Assembly: GCF_004136315.1 (NCBI RefSeq)
Contig: NZ_CP029562.1
Location: 2,170,001 to 2,234,000 of the forward strand
From: Mesorhizobium sp. Pch-S
GTDB taxonomy: Bacteria; Pseudomonadota; Alphaproteobacteria; Rhizobiales; Rhizobiaceae
Direction: 5' to 3'
DNA length: 64,000 nt
Part shown: positions 47,347 through 55,456 of the stretch, piece after piece
Layout of the letters: every line of letters begins with the position of its first letter
Numbering within the stretch: position 1 is the first letter of the stretch
Notes under the pieces: generated by a model
Seen by the model: only the letters and a program-made list of their open reading frames with translations
What the model was told of the DNA's origin: nothing
The model's database searches: none
Position numbers and translations under genes: made by a program

Positions 47347-48264
47347 TTGAAAGCCAAACTGGGCATGTCCCCCATCGCGTGGTGGAACGACGACCTCGTG
47401 GAACTGAGCGATGACGTGTCGCTCGAGGAATGCCTGAGGCAATCGCGCTCGGCCGGCTTCACCGGCATGGAACAAGGCCGTCGTTTTCCGGGCACGCCGG
47501 AAGAGATGCTGCCGATCCTGAGAAAGGCTGATGTCACGCTGTGCGGCGGCTGGTTTTCCGGCACGCTGGTCAACGAAGAGCTCGCGGCCAACAAGGACCG
47601 CATCGCGCCGATGATCGATCTGTTCAAGGCGGTCGATGCGCCCTGCATCGTCTATGGCGAGGTCGGTCGCTCGATCCAGGGCGACCGTTCCAGGCCGCTC
47701 GCCACTAAGACGGTGCTGAGCGATGACGAGATGAAAGCCTATGCCCGCAAGGTAACGGAGTTCGGCGAGTGGTGTGCCGGACAAGGCATGCCGCTCTCCT
47801 ACCACCACCATATGGCGGCGGTGGTGCAGTTCGAGCATGAACTCGACGCCTTCATGAAGCATTCGGGCGAGGGCATCCCGCTGTTGCTGGATGCCGGCCA
47901 CCTGGCCTTCGCCGGCGGCGATGTCCTGCGCGCCATCGACAATCATCACCGGCGCATCAACCATGTGCACGTGAAGGACGTGCGGATGGACGTCATCAAG
48001 GCGTTGGACTGGCAGAAGCAATCCTTCCTCGATGCGGTGGCACTCGGCGCCTTCACCGTACCGGGTGACGGGTCGCTGGATTTCGGTGCGATCGTGCAGA
48101 AATTTGCCGGCTATGGATATGAAGGCTGGTTCGTCGTCGAAGCCGAGCAGGATCCGAAGAAGAATCCGCCCCTGAAGATGGCCCAGGTCGGACACAAGGA
48201 ACTGATGCGCGTGATGACTGCGGCAGGCTATACGGTAGAGACACAGGGTTTCCCTACCAGCTGA
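47347..48264 (+). CDS. iolE: Myo-inosose-2 dehydratase
   Basis: A 305-residue TIM-barrel dehydratase that converts 2-keto-myo-inositol to the trihydroxy-dione used by IolD. The start is probably TTG at 47347, preceded by CCGGAG; the nearby ATG at 47342 meets a stop at once. Metal-binding regions such as LSYHHHMAAVVQ, LLLDAGHLAFAGG and NHVHVKDVR are intact. It lies 36 nt after iolD. Confidence 0.94.
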   Translation: MKAKLGMSPIAWWNDDLVELSDDVSLEECLRQSRSAGFTGMEQGRRFPGTPEEMLPILRKADVTLCGGWFSGTLVNEELAANKDRIAPMIDLFKAVDAPCIVYGEVGRSIQGDRSRPLATKTVLSDDEMKAYARKVTEFGEWCAGQGMPLSYHHHMAAVVQFEHELDAFMKHSGEGIPLLLDAGHLAFAGGDVLRAIDNHHRRINHVHVKDVRMDVIKALDWQKQSFLDAVALGAFTVPGDGSLDFGAIVQKFAGYGYEGWFVVEAEQDPKKNPPLKMAQVGHKELMRVMTAAGYTVETQGFPTS

Positions 48265-48279
48265 AGAACGGACATCGCG

Positions 48280-48540
48280 ATGAACAAGGACAACCAGCAT
48301 CCCTTCTTCCGGCCATTGTGGCGCCGGCTCGCGGTGATTGCGGTGTGCGTGATCTGGTCGGCCGTCGAATTCGCGGTGGGAACGCCATTCTGGGGCACGC
48401 TTGTCGGAGGCATGGCCGTCTACGCCGTGTGGACGTTCCTGATCAGCTACAAGCCCGACGACGGAAGCCAACAGCCAGGTGAAACCAAGACGCCCGAAAC
48501 CGGGACTCCCGACAACAGGACCCCTCGAAACAGGGATTGA
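48280..48540 (+). CDS. Small membrane protein in the iol operon (DUF3329-like)
   Basis: An 86-residue protein with an N-terminal PFFRPLWRRL stretch, two hydrophobic segments (AVIAVCVIWSAVEFAV and LVGGMAVYAVWTFLI) and a proline- and threonine-rich tail of simple composition (ETKTPETGTPDNRTP). It resembles small DUF3329 proteins found in rhizobia. Function unknown. It sits 15 nt after iolE and 9 nt before iolB, so it should be co-expressed with the inositol genes. Confidence 0.7.
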   Translation: MNKDNQHPFFRPLWRRLAVIAVCVIWSAVEFAVGTPFWGTLVGGMAVYAVWTFLISYKPDDGSQQPGETKTPETGTPDNRTPRNRD

Positions 48541-48549
48541 GGAACGAAC

Positions 48550-49344
48550 ATGTCGAACCTGCTGGTGAAGGCCAGGAAAGGCCATGGCCATGTCGCCAAC
48601 GTCACGCCGCAGAACGCCGGCTGGACCCATGTCGGTTTCGACCTGCACCGGCTGGCGCCAGCACAAAGCGTGTCCGGCGAGACGGGCGACCGCGAGGCCT
48701 GCCTGGTGTTCGTCACCGGCAAGGGCAAGGCAACAGCCGGCGGGCAGGAACTCGGCCTGCTCGGCGAACGCATGTCACCTTTCGACGGCAAGCCATGGTC
48801 CGTCTATGTGCCGCAGGGTTCTAACTGGTCGGTCACGGCGGAAACCGAACTGGAACTCGCCGTCTGCACGGCGCCGGGACTGAATGGCGGCCTGCCGGTG
48901 CGGGTGATCGGGCCCGACGATCTCGGCCAGGAAACGCGTGGCAAGGGCACCAACACCCGCTATGTCACCAACATCCTGCCGGAAGGCGAGCCGGCGGATT
49001 CGCTGCTGGTGGTGGAGGTGATCACGCCGGGTGGCCATACATCCAGCTACCCGCCGCACAAGCACGATCAGGACAACCTGCCCGCCGAATCCTATCTGGA
49101 AGAGACCTACTATCACCGGCTCAACCCATCGCAGGGCTTCGCCTTCCAGCGCGTCTATACGGATGATCGGTCCCTGGACGAAGCGATGGCGGTGGAAGAC
49201 GGCGACGTCGTGCTGGTGCCCAAGGGCTACCACCCCTGCGCCGCCTGCCACGGCTACGATCTCTACTACCTAAACGTCATGGCCGGGCCGAAGCGGACAT
49301 GGAAGTTCCACAATGCGGCGGAGCATGAGTGGTTGGTGAAGTGA
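48550..49344 (+). CDS. iolB: 5-deoxy-glucuronate isomerase
   Basis: A 264-residue cupin isomerase that converts 5-deoxy-glucuronate to 5-dehydro-2-deoxygluconate, the substrate of IolC. The metal-binding region reads TSSYPPHKHDQDNLP, with E and H ligands further on in YLEETYYHRLNP and GYHPCAACHGYD. GAGGAACG precedes the ATG. It is the last gene of the operon and is followed by a repeat-built hairpin. Confidence 0.95.
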   Translation: MSNLLVKARKGHGHVANVTPQNAGWTHVGFDLHRLAPAQSVSGETGDREACLVFVTGKGKATAGGQELGLLGERMSPFDGKPWSVYVPQGSNWSVTAETELELAVCTAPGLNGGLPVRVIGPDDLGQETRGKGTNTRYVTNILPEGEPADSLLVVEVITPGGHTSSYPPHKHDQDNLPAESYLEETYYHRLNPSQGFAFQRVYTDDRSLDEAMAVEDGDVVLVPKGYHPCAACHGYDLYYLNVMAGPKRTWKFHNAAEHEWLVK

Positions 49345-49351
49345 ATAGCGA

Positions 49352-49416
49352 GATAGTGAGTAGCGATATAGATGGGTCGCTGCTGACCCTCTACTCACTA
49401 CTCACTACTCACTATC
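49352..49416. repeat. Hairpin built from short ACTCACT repeats between iolB and the DUF1513 gene
   Basis: GATAGTGAGTAG (49352-49363) is a perfect inverted match of CTACTCACTATC (49405-49416). The right side is a tandem run with a 7-base unit (CTCACTA) from 49391. An inner AGCGA/TCGCT stem lies in the loop. It separates convergent genes whose stops are about 55 nt apart and may terminate both. Confidence 0.65.
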
Positions 49417-50504
49417 CTCAGCATGTGATTGTCCCACACATAGTCCGGCTCCTTCGCCGTATTGCCGTCGGGCTGCAGGATGACGCCGGCGCCGGTGGTG
49501 GCAAGGAAGCCGTCATGGTCGGGGGCCAGGCCGCAGACCTCGGTCAGGCTGTTGGTCTTGAGCACCTTGCCGCTCGCTGCCTCGATCACGGCGAAGGCAT
49601 TGCCCTGCGGTGACGACACCGCAACCGTGCCGGCATCCGGATTGGCGGCCACCGAGCCGATGTAGTTGCGGAAGCCGGTCAGCACGTCCTTCGGCATCTC
49701 GAGCAATGCCAGGTCCTTGCCGCGCTCGGCTCGCCCGACCAGCGGCGGCTGCTCGGTCGCCGGGCCGCGATGCTGGCAGCCGAACCAGACCGTGCCCCGG
49801 GCGTCGATATCCATGTGGCGAATGGAGAGCTGATGCAGCGCCGGCGGCAGCTCATGCTTTTCGATCAGCTCGCCGGTCACGCGGTCGACCAGCACATAGG
49901 ACGGCTTCATGGTGGCAATGTTGAGCTCGGCGCGGCCGAAATCGGGATGCGTCTCGATACCGCCATTGGCGATGGCGATGGTGCGGCCATCGCCAAGCAA
50001 CAGCAGCTCGTGCGGGCCGACGCCGTAGGTCGGGAACTCGCCGATGCGCTTGAAGCCTCCCTTGGCATCGTAGACACCGACCATGCCGGCGGCATTGTCG
50101 AAGTCGTTTTCGGTGGCGTAAAGCAGCGCGCCATCGGTCGAGAACGCACCATGACCGAAGAAATGCCGGTCGGGCAGGCTGGCGATGGTCAGTGGTTCAC
50201 TGCGGCCCTTGTGATCGAAGACGACGAAGAACGTGCCAGGCTGGCGGGCAAAGACGGCCGAACGGCCCGAGACCGGGTCGAAGGTGACGTCATGGCCGCG
50301 ATCGGGCAGATCGACGGCGTGCAGCATCTTGCCGGCTTCAGACAGCACAGCAGCACCGTAGCTGCCATCGCGTTTCATATAGGCAGTGGCAAAGACGGCA
50401 TCCGCCTCCAGCGTCGCGGCCCAGGCTTTCGGCGCCAGCGCCGCCAGGAAGCCGGCGCCTGCCGCCTTGAGGAAATCGCGGCGATCGATGAGTGGCGTGC
50501 GCAT
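49398..50504 (-). CDS. DUF1513 protein, Tat-exported, iron-locus component
   Basis: A 368-residue protein with a twin-arginine signal peptide (DRRDFLKAAGAGFLAAL, then KAWA). The mature part fits DUF1513 and reads as a beta-propeller, with repeated blades such as GHDVTFDPVSGRSAVF and HFFGHGAFSTDGALLYAT. Tat export suggests a cofactor or cytoplasmic folding. GAGGTCATC precedes the ATG at 50504. The last codons overlap the repeat hairpin. It is the fourth gene type in the imelysin locus, and its role is not known. Confidence 0.88.
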   Translation of the reverse strand: MRTPLIDRRDFLKAAGAGFLAALAPKAWAATLEADAVFATAYMKRDGSYGAAVLSEAGKMLHAVDLPDRGHDVTFDPVSGRSAVFARQPGTFFVVFDHKGRSEPLTIASLPDRHFFGHGAFSTDGALLYATENDFDNAAGMVGVYDAKGGFKRIGEFPTYGVGPHELLLLGDGRTIAIANGGIETHPDFGRAELNIATMKPSYVLVDRVTGELIEKHELPPALHQLSIRHMDIDARGTVWFGCQHRGPATEQPPLVGRAERGKDLALLEMPKDVLTGFRNYIGSVAANPDAGTVAVSSPQGNAFAVIEAASGKVLKTNSLTEVCGLAPDHDGFLATTGAGVILQPDGNTAKEPDYVWDNHMLRIVSSE

Positions 50505-50516
50505 GATGATGACCTC

Positions 50517-50578
50517 AGAGCAATTCCGGGAAAGATTGGAGCGCTTCCGCGCTTCCGTGAAAAACGGAAACGCTCTAG
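50517..50578. repeat. Dispersed AGAGCGTTTC-type repeat, copy 4
   Basis: On the minus strand this reads CTAGAGCGTTTCCGTTTTTC, then ACGGAAGCGCGGAAGCGCTCC and a tail ending GGAATTGCTCT. It matches the copy at 25101-25138 closely. It fills the gap between the second imelysin gene and the DUF1513 gene and may reduce expression of the latter. Confidence 0.8.
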
Positions 50579-51663
50579 TCACCGTCCAGCGAGGAAAAGC
50601 CCGCGGTCAGGCCGAAGGCGCCCGACAGCCGTGTCCCGAACAGGTTGCTCAGGCTGCTGGTGATGAGCTGGAAGTGCTCCAGCGCAGCGCGACGCTTCGG
50701 GTCAGCCAACATCTCGGTGGCAGGGCCGGATGCCTGCTTGGCCGCGGCAACGCCGTTGACCAGCTGGATCTCGATCGAATCGGCGATCCAGCGCTCGTCC
50801 TTGGGCAGCGCATCGCCGAGATTCGAAGCCTGGAACAGGCGATTCATGCCATCGAGATTGGCCGCGAGCGCGGCACCGGTGAGGCCCGAACGCCAATAGA
50901 TTGCCTGCTTCGGCTTGTCCTCGTCCGGGCTGGCCCCAAAGAAGCTCTTCAGGCGCTGGTCGCGCACCAGCTCAAGTCCATTGATGAAGGCGCCCATCAA
51001 TTCGGTCACCGCCTCGCTGCCGTCGCGGTAGAGTGGGTTGTCCGGACCGGGGCTTGCCCATTGGGCGGCGAAGCCGTCCGGCTTTGCCCAAGCGGCGGAC
51101 ACTTCGGTGGCGATCGTCTCGATGTTGCCGGCAATGGCCAGACCATAAGCGCAACGATAGGCGCCGTCCTTGCCGGCGAGTGTCTCCGCGTCCTGGCCGT
51201 GGAGCACGAATTCCAGCGCCCCCAGCCCCTGCATGGCGATGCTCTTGCCGGAAACGCCGGTTGCGTCCGCTGCCGAGGCATCCTTGTCGGCCAGTGCCGC
51301 TTGTACCTGCTTCAGGCCGAGGCCCTTGCGGTCAGGCCAGTAGAGCATGCGCTCCAGACGGTTGTTCTCGGTGACCGGTCCAAAACGAACGATCTCGATC
51401 GTCGACCACGCGGTCACCATGCCTGCAAATTCAGTCCGCGCGGCGTCAATCGCCTGTTGCGACGGCGCTTCGCACAGCGCCTTCACAGCCTTGGCTGTCG
51501 ACGTCGCGTGCTGCTGCAGCGACGCGTAGGCCGGGCGGATGAAGCCATCGACCGCACCGTTGACGACATCCGAGGCCTGCACGGCTGCGCTGGCCGGTTG
51601 GGCAGCAGCAAGGGCCATCGGGAAAACAAGCAGGGCGGAAAATTTGCTCAGGCGTTTCATCAT
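50575..51663 (-). CDS. Second imelysin-family periplasmic protein (peptidase M75 family), degenerate motif
   Basis: A 362-residue protein with a signal peptide (KRLSKFSALLVFPMALAA, then PASAA). It belongs to the imelysin/M75 family of periplasmic iron-related proteins. The family motif GxHxxE appears as GLGALE at residues 146-151, so the histidine is missing. This is a clear difference from the first imelysin in the locus. GGAGTC precedes the ATG at 51663, which overlaps the di-haem gene stop by 4 nt. Confidence 0.87.
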   Translation of the reverse strand: MMKRLSKFSALLVFPMALAAAQPASAAVQASDVVNGAVDGFIRPAYASLQQHATSTAKAVKALCEAPSQQAIDAARTEFAGMVTAWSTIEIVRFGPVTENNRLERMLYWPDRKGLGLKQVQAALADKDASAADATGVSGKSIAMQGLGALEFVLHGQDAETLAGKDGAYRCAYGLAIAGNIETIATEVSAAWAKPDGFAAQWASPGPDNPLYRDGSEAVTELMGAFINGLELVRDQRLKSFFGASPDEDKPKQAIYWRSGLTGAALAANLDGMNRLFQASNLGDALPKDERWIADSIEIQLVNGVAAAKQASGPATEMLADPKRRAALEHFQLITSSLSNLFGTRLSGAFGLTAGFSSLDGD

Positions 51664-53285
51664 AGCGACTCCAGGAACTTGATCAGCGCGTCGCGCTCGT
51701 CGGCGCCCGCAGCAGCGAAGCGGTCGCGAGCCTTCTGGCCTTCGCCGCCGTGCCACAGGATGGCTTCGGTCAGATTGCGGGCGCGGCCGTCATGCAGAAA
51801 GAAGGTGTGACCGCTGACGCGCTCGGTCAGGCCGATGCCCCACAGCGGCGGCGTGCGCCATTCATTGCCGGTGGCGTCACCGACGGCCTGGCCATCCGCC
51901 AGCCCTTCGCCCATGTCGTGCAGCAGGAAGTCGGAATACGGCCAGATCAGCTGGAACGACTGCGCCTTGTTCGGTGCATCGCGGCGGGTGACGAATTTCG
52001 GTGTGTGACAGGACGCGCAGCCCATCTCGTAGAAGGCCTTCTTGCCGGCCAGCACCGGCTGCTTGCCGACGTCTCGCCGTGCCGGCACGGCAAGGTTCTG
52101 TGAGTAGAAGGTGACCAGATCCATCACCGGCGTTGGCGCCTCGACCGGGCCGAGCCGCTCCTGAACGCCGTTCGGCAAGTCCAGGCAGGCCTTCTGGGCC
52201 TCGGTGCAATCACCCCAATGCCTGGGCACTTCCGGGGTCGAAATGCCGATATCCCCGGCAAAGGCATCCGCCGACTGCTGGCGGATCGATGGCGTCTGCG
52301 CCTTCCAGCCGAAGCGGCCAAGGGCGAGTTCGCCGGTAAGCTCGTCGCGCACGATGTTGGGGCGACCGGAGATACCATCGCCGTCGCGATCGTCCGGATC
52401 GGCCCTTGCCAGGATGTCGGCGGGATGGATCTGCTCGATCAGGCCAAGCCCGATCATGGCGGGGGTCACGCGCGGCGAAAGCGTCGTGGCCGGATCCATG
52501 GGACCATAGCCGAGACCGTCGACCGCGTAGCTTGGCTTGCGCAGCGACACCTTGGTGCCGTCGCCCAGCGTCACCGGTTGCTCGACATAGGTGATGCGCA
52601 TGCGTCCTTCGCCGGCCAGACCGGGCACGGCGAGATCCTGCAGCTGTGTGCCATAGGTCGGGTCCGGGAAATTCAGCACCTTGCGCTCGGCGCGCTGCGC
52701 CTTTTCTTCCTCGGTCGAAGCTTCACGCGCCAGTCTCAGGAACATCGAGGTGGCATCCGGCTTGCCTTCCGGCGGATGGCCGCGGCCATCCTTGAGGTGA
52801 CAGGTCTGGCAGGCGCGTGCATTGAACAATGGTCCAAGCCCGTCCGACGCCTGCGTCGACGATGGCGAGGAAACCCAGTTCTTGCGGAAAAGGGCGTTGC
52901 CGAGCTTGAAGGTGCCTTCTTCCTCGAAGGTGATGTTGGCCGAGGATTGTGAAAAAGCGTCGGCCGTGACGCGTTTCCTGGAGGTGCCGGCACCTCCCTG
53001 CATCAACTCATACTCCTCCGGCCTGGAGAAGTCCGTCGCGGGCTTTGTGATGGCCTCGACGCGAGCGCGATCCTGCTCGGAAAGATCGGTGCGTGTGGTC
53101 GGCAGATTGGATGCATCGCCTGCAAAGGCAGGCGTCGCCAGCGACAGGATCGCCAGCGATATCGCAAAAATCAGAGGGCTGGCAGACGATTGATAGATAC
53201 CGACCATCCCTTTGAAGGGGTGGTCGGTTAGTTCAGCTTTCCATCCGCGCGGTGCGCGGCGCAACAAATCCACGATGCGCCGCAT
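51660..53285 (-). CDS. Di-haem oxidoreductase (DUF1111 family)
   Basis: Up to 541 residues. A hydrophobic export signal (SPLIFAISLAILSLATPAFA) is followed by two c-type haem sites, RACQTCHLKDGRGH and GCASCHTPKFV. The family is often called thiol oxidoreductase without firm evidence; an electron-transfer role on iron in the periplasm is the inference here. ATG at 53285 has AGGA nine bases upstream. ATG at 53207 would give a more compact signal but no spaced ribosome site. A 30-bp palindrome lies between these two starts. It overlaps the second imelysin gene by 4 nt. Confidence 0.9.
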   Translation of the reverse strand: MRRIVDLLRRAPRGWKAELTDHPFKGMVGIYQSSASPLIFAISLAILSLATPAFAGDASNLPTTRTDLSEQDRARVEAITKPATDFSRPEEYELMQGGAGTSRKRVTADAFSQSSANITFEEEGTFKLGNALFRKNWVSSPSSTQASDGLGPLFNARACQTCHLKDGRGHPPEGKPDATSMFLRLAREASTEEEKAQRAERKVLNFPDPTYGTQLQDLAVPGLAGEGRMRITYVEQPVTLGDGTKVSLRKPSYAVDGLGYGPMDPATTLSPRVTPAMIGLGLIEQIHPADILARADPDDRDGDGISGRPNIVRDELTGELALGRFGWKAQTPSIRQQSADAFAGDIGISTPEVPRHWGDCTEAQKACLDLPNGVQERLGPVEAPTPVMDLVTFYSQNLAVPARRDVGKQPVLAGKKAFYEMGCASCHTPKFVTRRDAPNKAQSFQLIWPYSDFLLHDMGEGLADGQAVGDATGNEWRTPPLWGIGLTERVSGHTFFLHDGRARNLTEAILWHGGEGQKARDRFAAAGADERDALIKFLESL

Positions 53286-53296
53286 GCGCGCATGTC

Positions 53297-53782
53297 CTAT
53301 TCCGCTTCGTTGGCCGCGTCCGCGTTGAGCAGGCCATACTTCTCTTCGCCAAGCGAGCCGAGCAGATCGAGCTGGGTTTCGAGGAAGTCGATATGGCCCT
53401 CCTCGTCGGCCAGCAGTTCCTCGAACAGCTTCATCGTCACATAGTCGCCGTGCTCGTAGCAGATATCACGCGACTGCTTGTAGGACGCGCGGGCGTCATA
53501 CTCGCCTGCAAGGTCCGATTCCAGCACTTCCTTGACGTTCTGGCCGATCCTCAGCGGCGCGACCGACTGCAGGTTCGGGTGACCTTCGAGGAAGATGATG
53601 CGGGCCACCAGCTTGTCGGCGTGCTGCATTTCCTCGATCGATTCTGCCCGCTCCTTCTTGGCGAGCTTGGTGTAACCCCAGTCCTCCAGCAGGCGATAGT
53701 GGACCCAGTACTGGTTGACGGCGCCGAGCTCTAGGAACAGAGCTTCGTTAAGCCGCTCGATGACCTGTTTTTCGCCTTTCAT
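53297..53782 (-). CDS. bfr: Bacterioferritin
   Basis: A 161-residue haem-containing ferritin that stores iron in the cytoplasm as a 24-mer. The ferroxidase ligands appear as E18 ([11 protein letters not shown]), E51 and H54 ([11 protein letters not shown]), E94 and the pair in [11 protein letters not shown]; Met52 is the haem ligand. The start overlaps the end of bfd by 35 nt. GGGAGC lies upstream. Placement inside the imelysin locus links storage to uptake. Confidence 0.97.
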   Translation of the reverse strand: MKGEKQVIERLNEALFLELGAVNQYWVHYRLLEDWGYTKLAKKERAESIEEMQHADKLVARIIFLEGHPNLQSVAPLRIGQNVKEVLESDLAGEYDARASYKQSRDICYEHGDYVTMKLFEELLADEEGHIDFLETQLDLLGSLGEEKYGLLNADAANEAE

Positions 53783-54059
53783 GGGTGGTGCTCCCGTATT
53801 GGACGCGCAGTTCTCTGACGCGATCCAGATGTGAAACGATGTCCACGCCGCCCGCCTCCGAGCGGGCGTGGTAGTTCTCGGTTACCCGAATGATCGTTTC
53901 CACCACATTTGGGAAGCAGCCGCAACAGCGACCACGCTTGCGCATCGAATGATAGACCTTTGCCGGCACGATAAGCTGCCAGGGATCCTCATCCAGCAAG
54001 GCGATGATCGCCTGCTCGATCTCCTTTTCGGTGATGATATTGCAATGACAAATCAGCAT
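53748..54059 (-). CDS. bfd: Bacterioferritin-associated ferredoxin
   Basis: A 103-residue [2Fe-2S] ferredoxin that delivers electrons to bacterioferritin to release iron. The cluster ligands are C4 and C6 in LICHCNI and the CxxC in GRCCGCFPN. The start at 54059 gives the family N terminus; ATG at 54125 would add a basic extension. Its C-terminal tail (after HLDRVRELR) extends over the first 12 codons of bfr. No ribosome site is obvious beyond a weak purine run. Confidence 0.94.
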   Translation of the reverse strand: MLICHCNIITEKEIEQAIIALLDEDPWQLIVPAKVYHSMRKRGRCCGCFPNVVETIIRVTENYHARSEAGGVDIVSHLDRVRELRVQYGSTTHERRKTGHRAA

Positions 54060-54151
54060 TGGCGGTTCTGGATGGCTGGCGGCGCCACGCCGGCGCCGCT
54101 TGGCTTTCTGGGTTTCTCTTAACACCCGCCTCGGCGGCAGGTGCCATGCTC

Positions 54152-55456
54152 CTACTTGAACACCTTCTCAGGTGAATCGAGGCTGGCCGAACCTTCGAAG
54201 GCGATGGCGTCCAGCTTCAGGGCCGCCACCACGCGTTCGATCGACTTGGTCTGGTCGACCAGCGCATCGATCGCCGCCTGCACGGTGGCATTGCCTTCCT
54301 TGTTGCCTTCGCCGATCTGCTGGTCATAGGCCTCGCCCTTTTCGGCGCGCGCCTTGATTGCCTCCATCTTGGCGACGCTGGTCTCCAGCTTGCCGGTCAG
54401 TTCCTTGTCGAGTGCCGGATCAGCCGCCTTGACCAGATCCGCCACCGAAGGACCGGAAACGGTGCTGCCGTCGACGCGCTTGTAGCTTGCGAGGTAGGCG
54501 TCACGGATGCCGACGGCATCGTAGAGATGCGAATTGTAGGTGTTGTCGGAGAAGCAGTCATGCTCCTCTTCCGGATCGTGCAGCAGCAGGCCGAGCTTCA
54601 TGCGCTCGCCGGCCAGCTCACCATAGGAGAGTGAACCCATGCCGGTGAGGATGACGGCGATGCCGGCCTTCGGATCGCCTTCCTCCAGCGCCTTGCGCGC
54701 CGCGCCACCGTCCTTCCAGTTGCCGACCATCTCCTGGAGGTCGTCAACCAGCAGGTCGCTGGCCGCTTTCAGATATTCGGCACGGCGGTCGCAATTGCCG
54801 CCGGTGCAGTTCTTGGTGTCGTAGTCGGTGAAGGGGCGGTTGCCGGCACCCGGACCGGTGCCGTTCAGGTCCTGGCCCCACAGCAGGAATTCGATGGCGT
54901 GATAGCCGGTAGCGACGTTGGCCTCGATGCCGCCGGCCTCCTGCAGCGAACCTGACAGGAATTCCTTGGTCAGCTTCGATGCATCGACCTTCTTGCCGTC
55001 GATCTCGATTTCCTTGTTGGCGATGACATTGGCCGTGTAGAGCGCGTTCTGGTCGGACTCCGTGCCATAGCTCTTGTCGACATAGTCGATCAGGCCCTCA
55101 TCCAGCGGCCAGGCGTTGACGCGGCCTTCCCAGGCATCGACGACCGGGTTGCCGAAGCGGTAGACCTCGGATTGCTGATAGGGAACGCGTGCCGCCTTCC
55201 AGGCGGTGCGGGCCGCGTCCAGCGTTTCCTGCGACGGCTTGGCGATCAACGCATCGACGGCGGCATCCAGCGCCTTGGCGGTGGTGAGCGAGTCCTCGTA
55301 TTTCGCCAGCGCGATATCGGAATAGGTCTTGATGACCGCCTTCGGATCGGTTTCTGCCTTGGCAGGCAGAGCGAAAACGGCCGTGGTCAACGCCAGCGTG
55401 GCGGCGATCGCGGCGATCTTGCCGCCGAAGCGTGCCGTCACCTTGTTGTTCTGCAT
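54152..55456 (-). CDS. First imelysin-family periplasmic protein (IrpA/EfeO-related)
   Basis: A 434-residue protein with a signal peptide (KIAAIAATLALTTAVFALP, then AKA). It belongs to the imelysin/M75 family, to which the iron-regulated IrpA and the C-terminal part of EfeO belong. The GxHxxE motif is intact as GYHAIE at residues 184-189. Four cysteines (NCTGGNC plus DCF) are possible disulfide formers. GAGGGAG precedes the ATG at 55456. An Irr-type control element lies 303 nt upstream. It is the first gene of the iron locus. Confidence 0.9.
   Translation of the reverse strand: MQNNKVTARFGGKIAAIAATLALTTAVFALPAKAETDPKAVIKTYSDIALAKYEDSLTTAKALDAAVDALIAKPSQETLDAARTAWKAARVPYQQSEVYRFGNPVVDAWEGRVNAWPLDEGLIDYVDKSYGTESDQNALYTANVIANKEIEIDGKKVDASKLTKEFLSGSLQEAGGIEANVATGYHAIEFLLWGQDLNGTGPGAGNRPFTDYDTKNCTGGNCDRRAEYLKAASDLLVDDLQEMVGNWKDGGAARKALEEGDPKAGIAVILTGMGSLSYGELAGERMKLGLLLHDPEEEHDCFSDNTYNSHLYDAVGIRDAYLASYKRVDGSTVSGPSVADLVKAADPALDKELTGKLETSVAKMEAIKARAEKGEAYDQQIGEGNKEGNATVQAAIDALVDQTKSIERVVAALKLDAIAFEGSASLDSPEKVFK

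Noticed and set aside
46018..48666. Open frame of 882 codons antisense to iolD, iolE and iolB
   Set aside because: It crosses three genuine genes and their gaps, with no motif or ribosome site.
54085..54151. Terminator between the first imelysin gene and bfd
   Set aside because: A GCCGCC/GGCGGG stem can be drawn, but no T-run follows on the minus strand.
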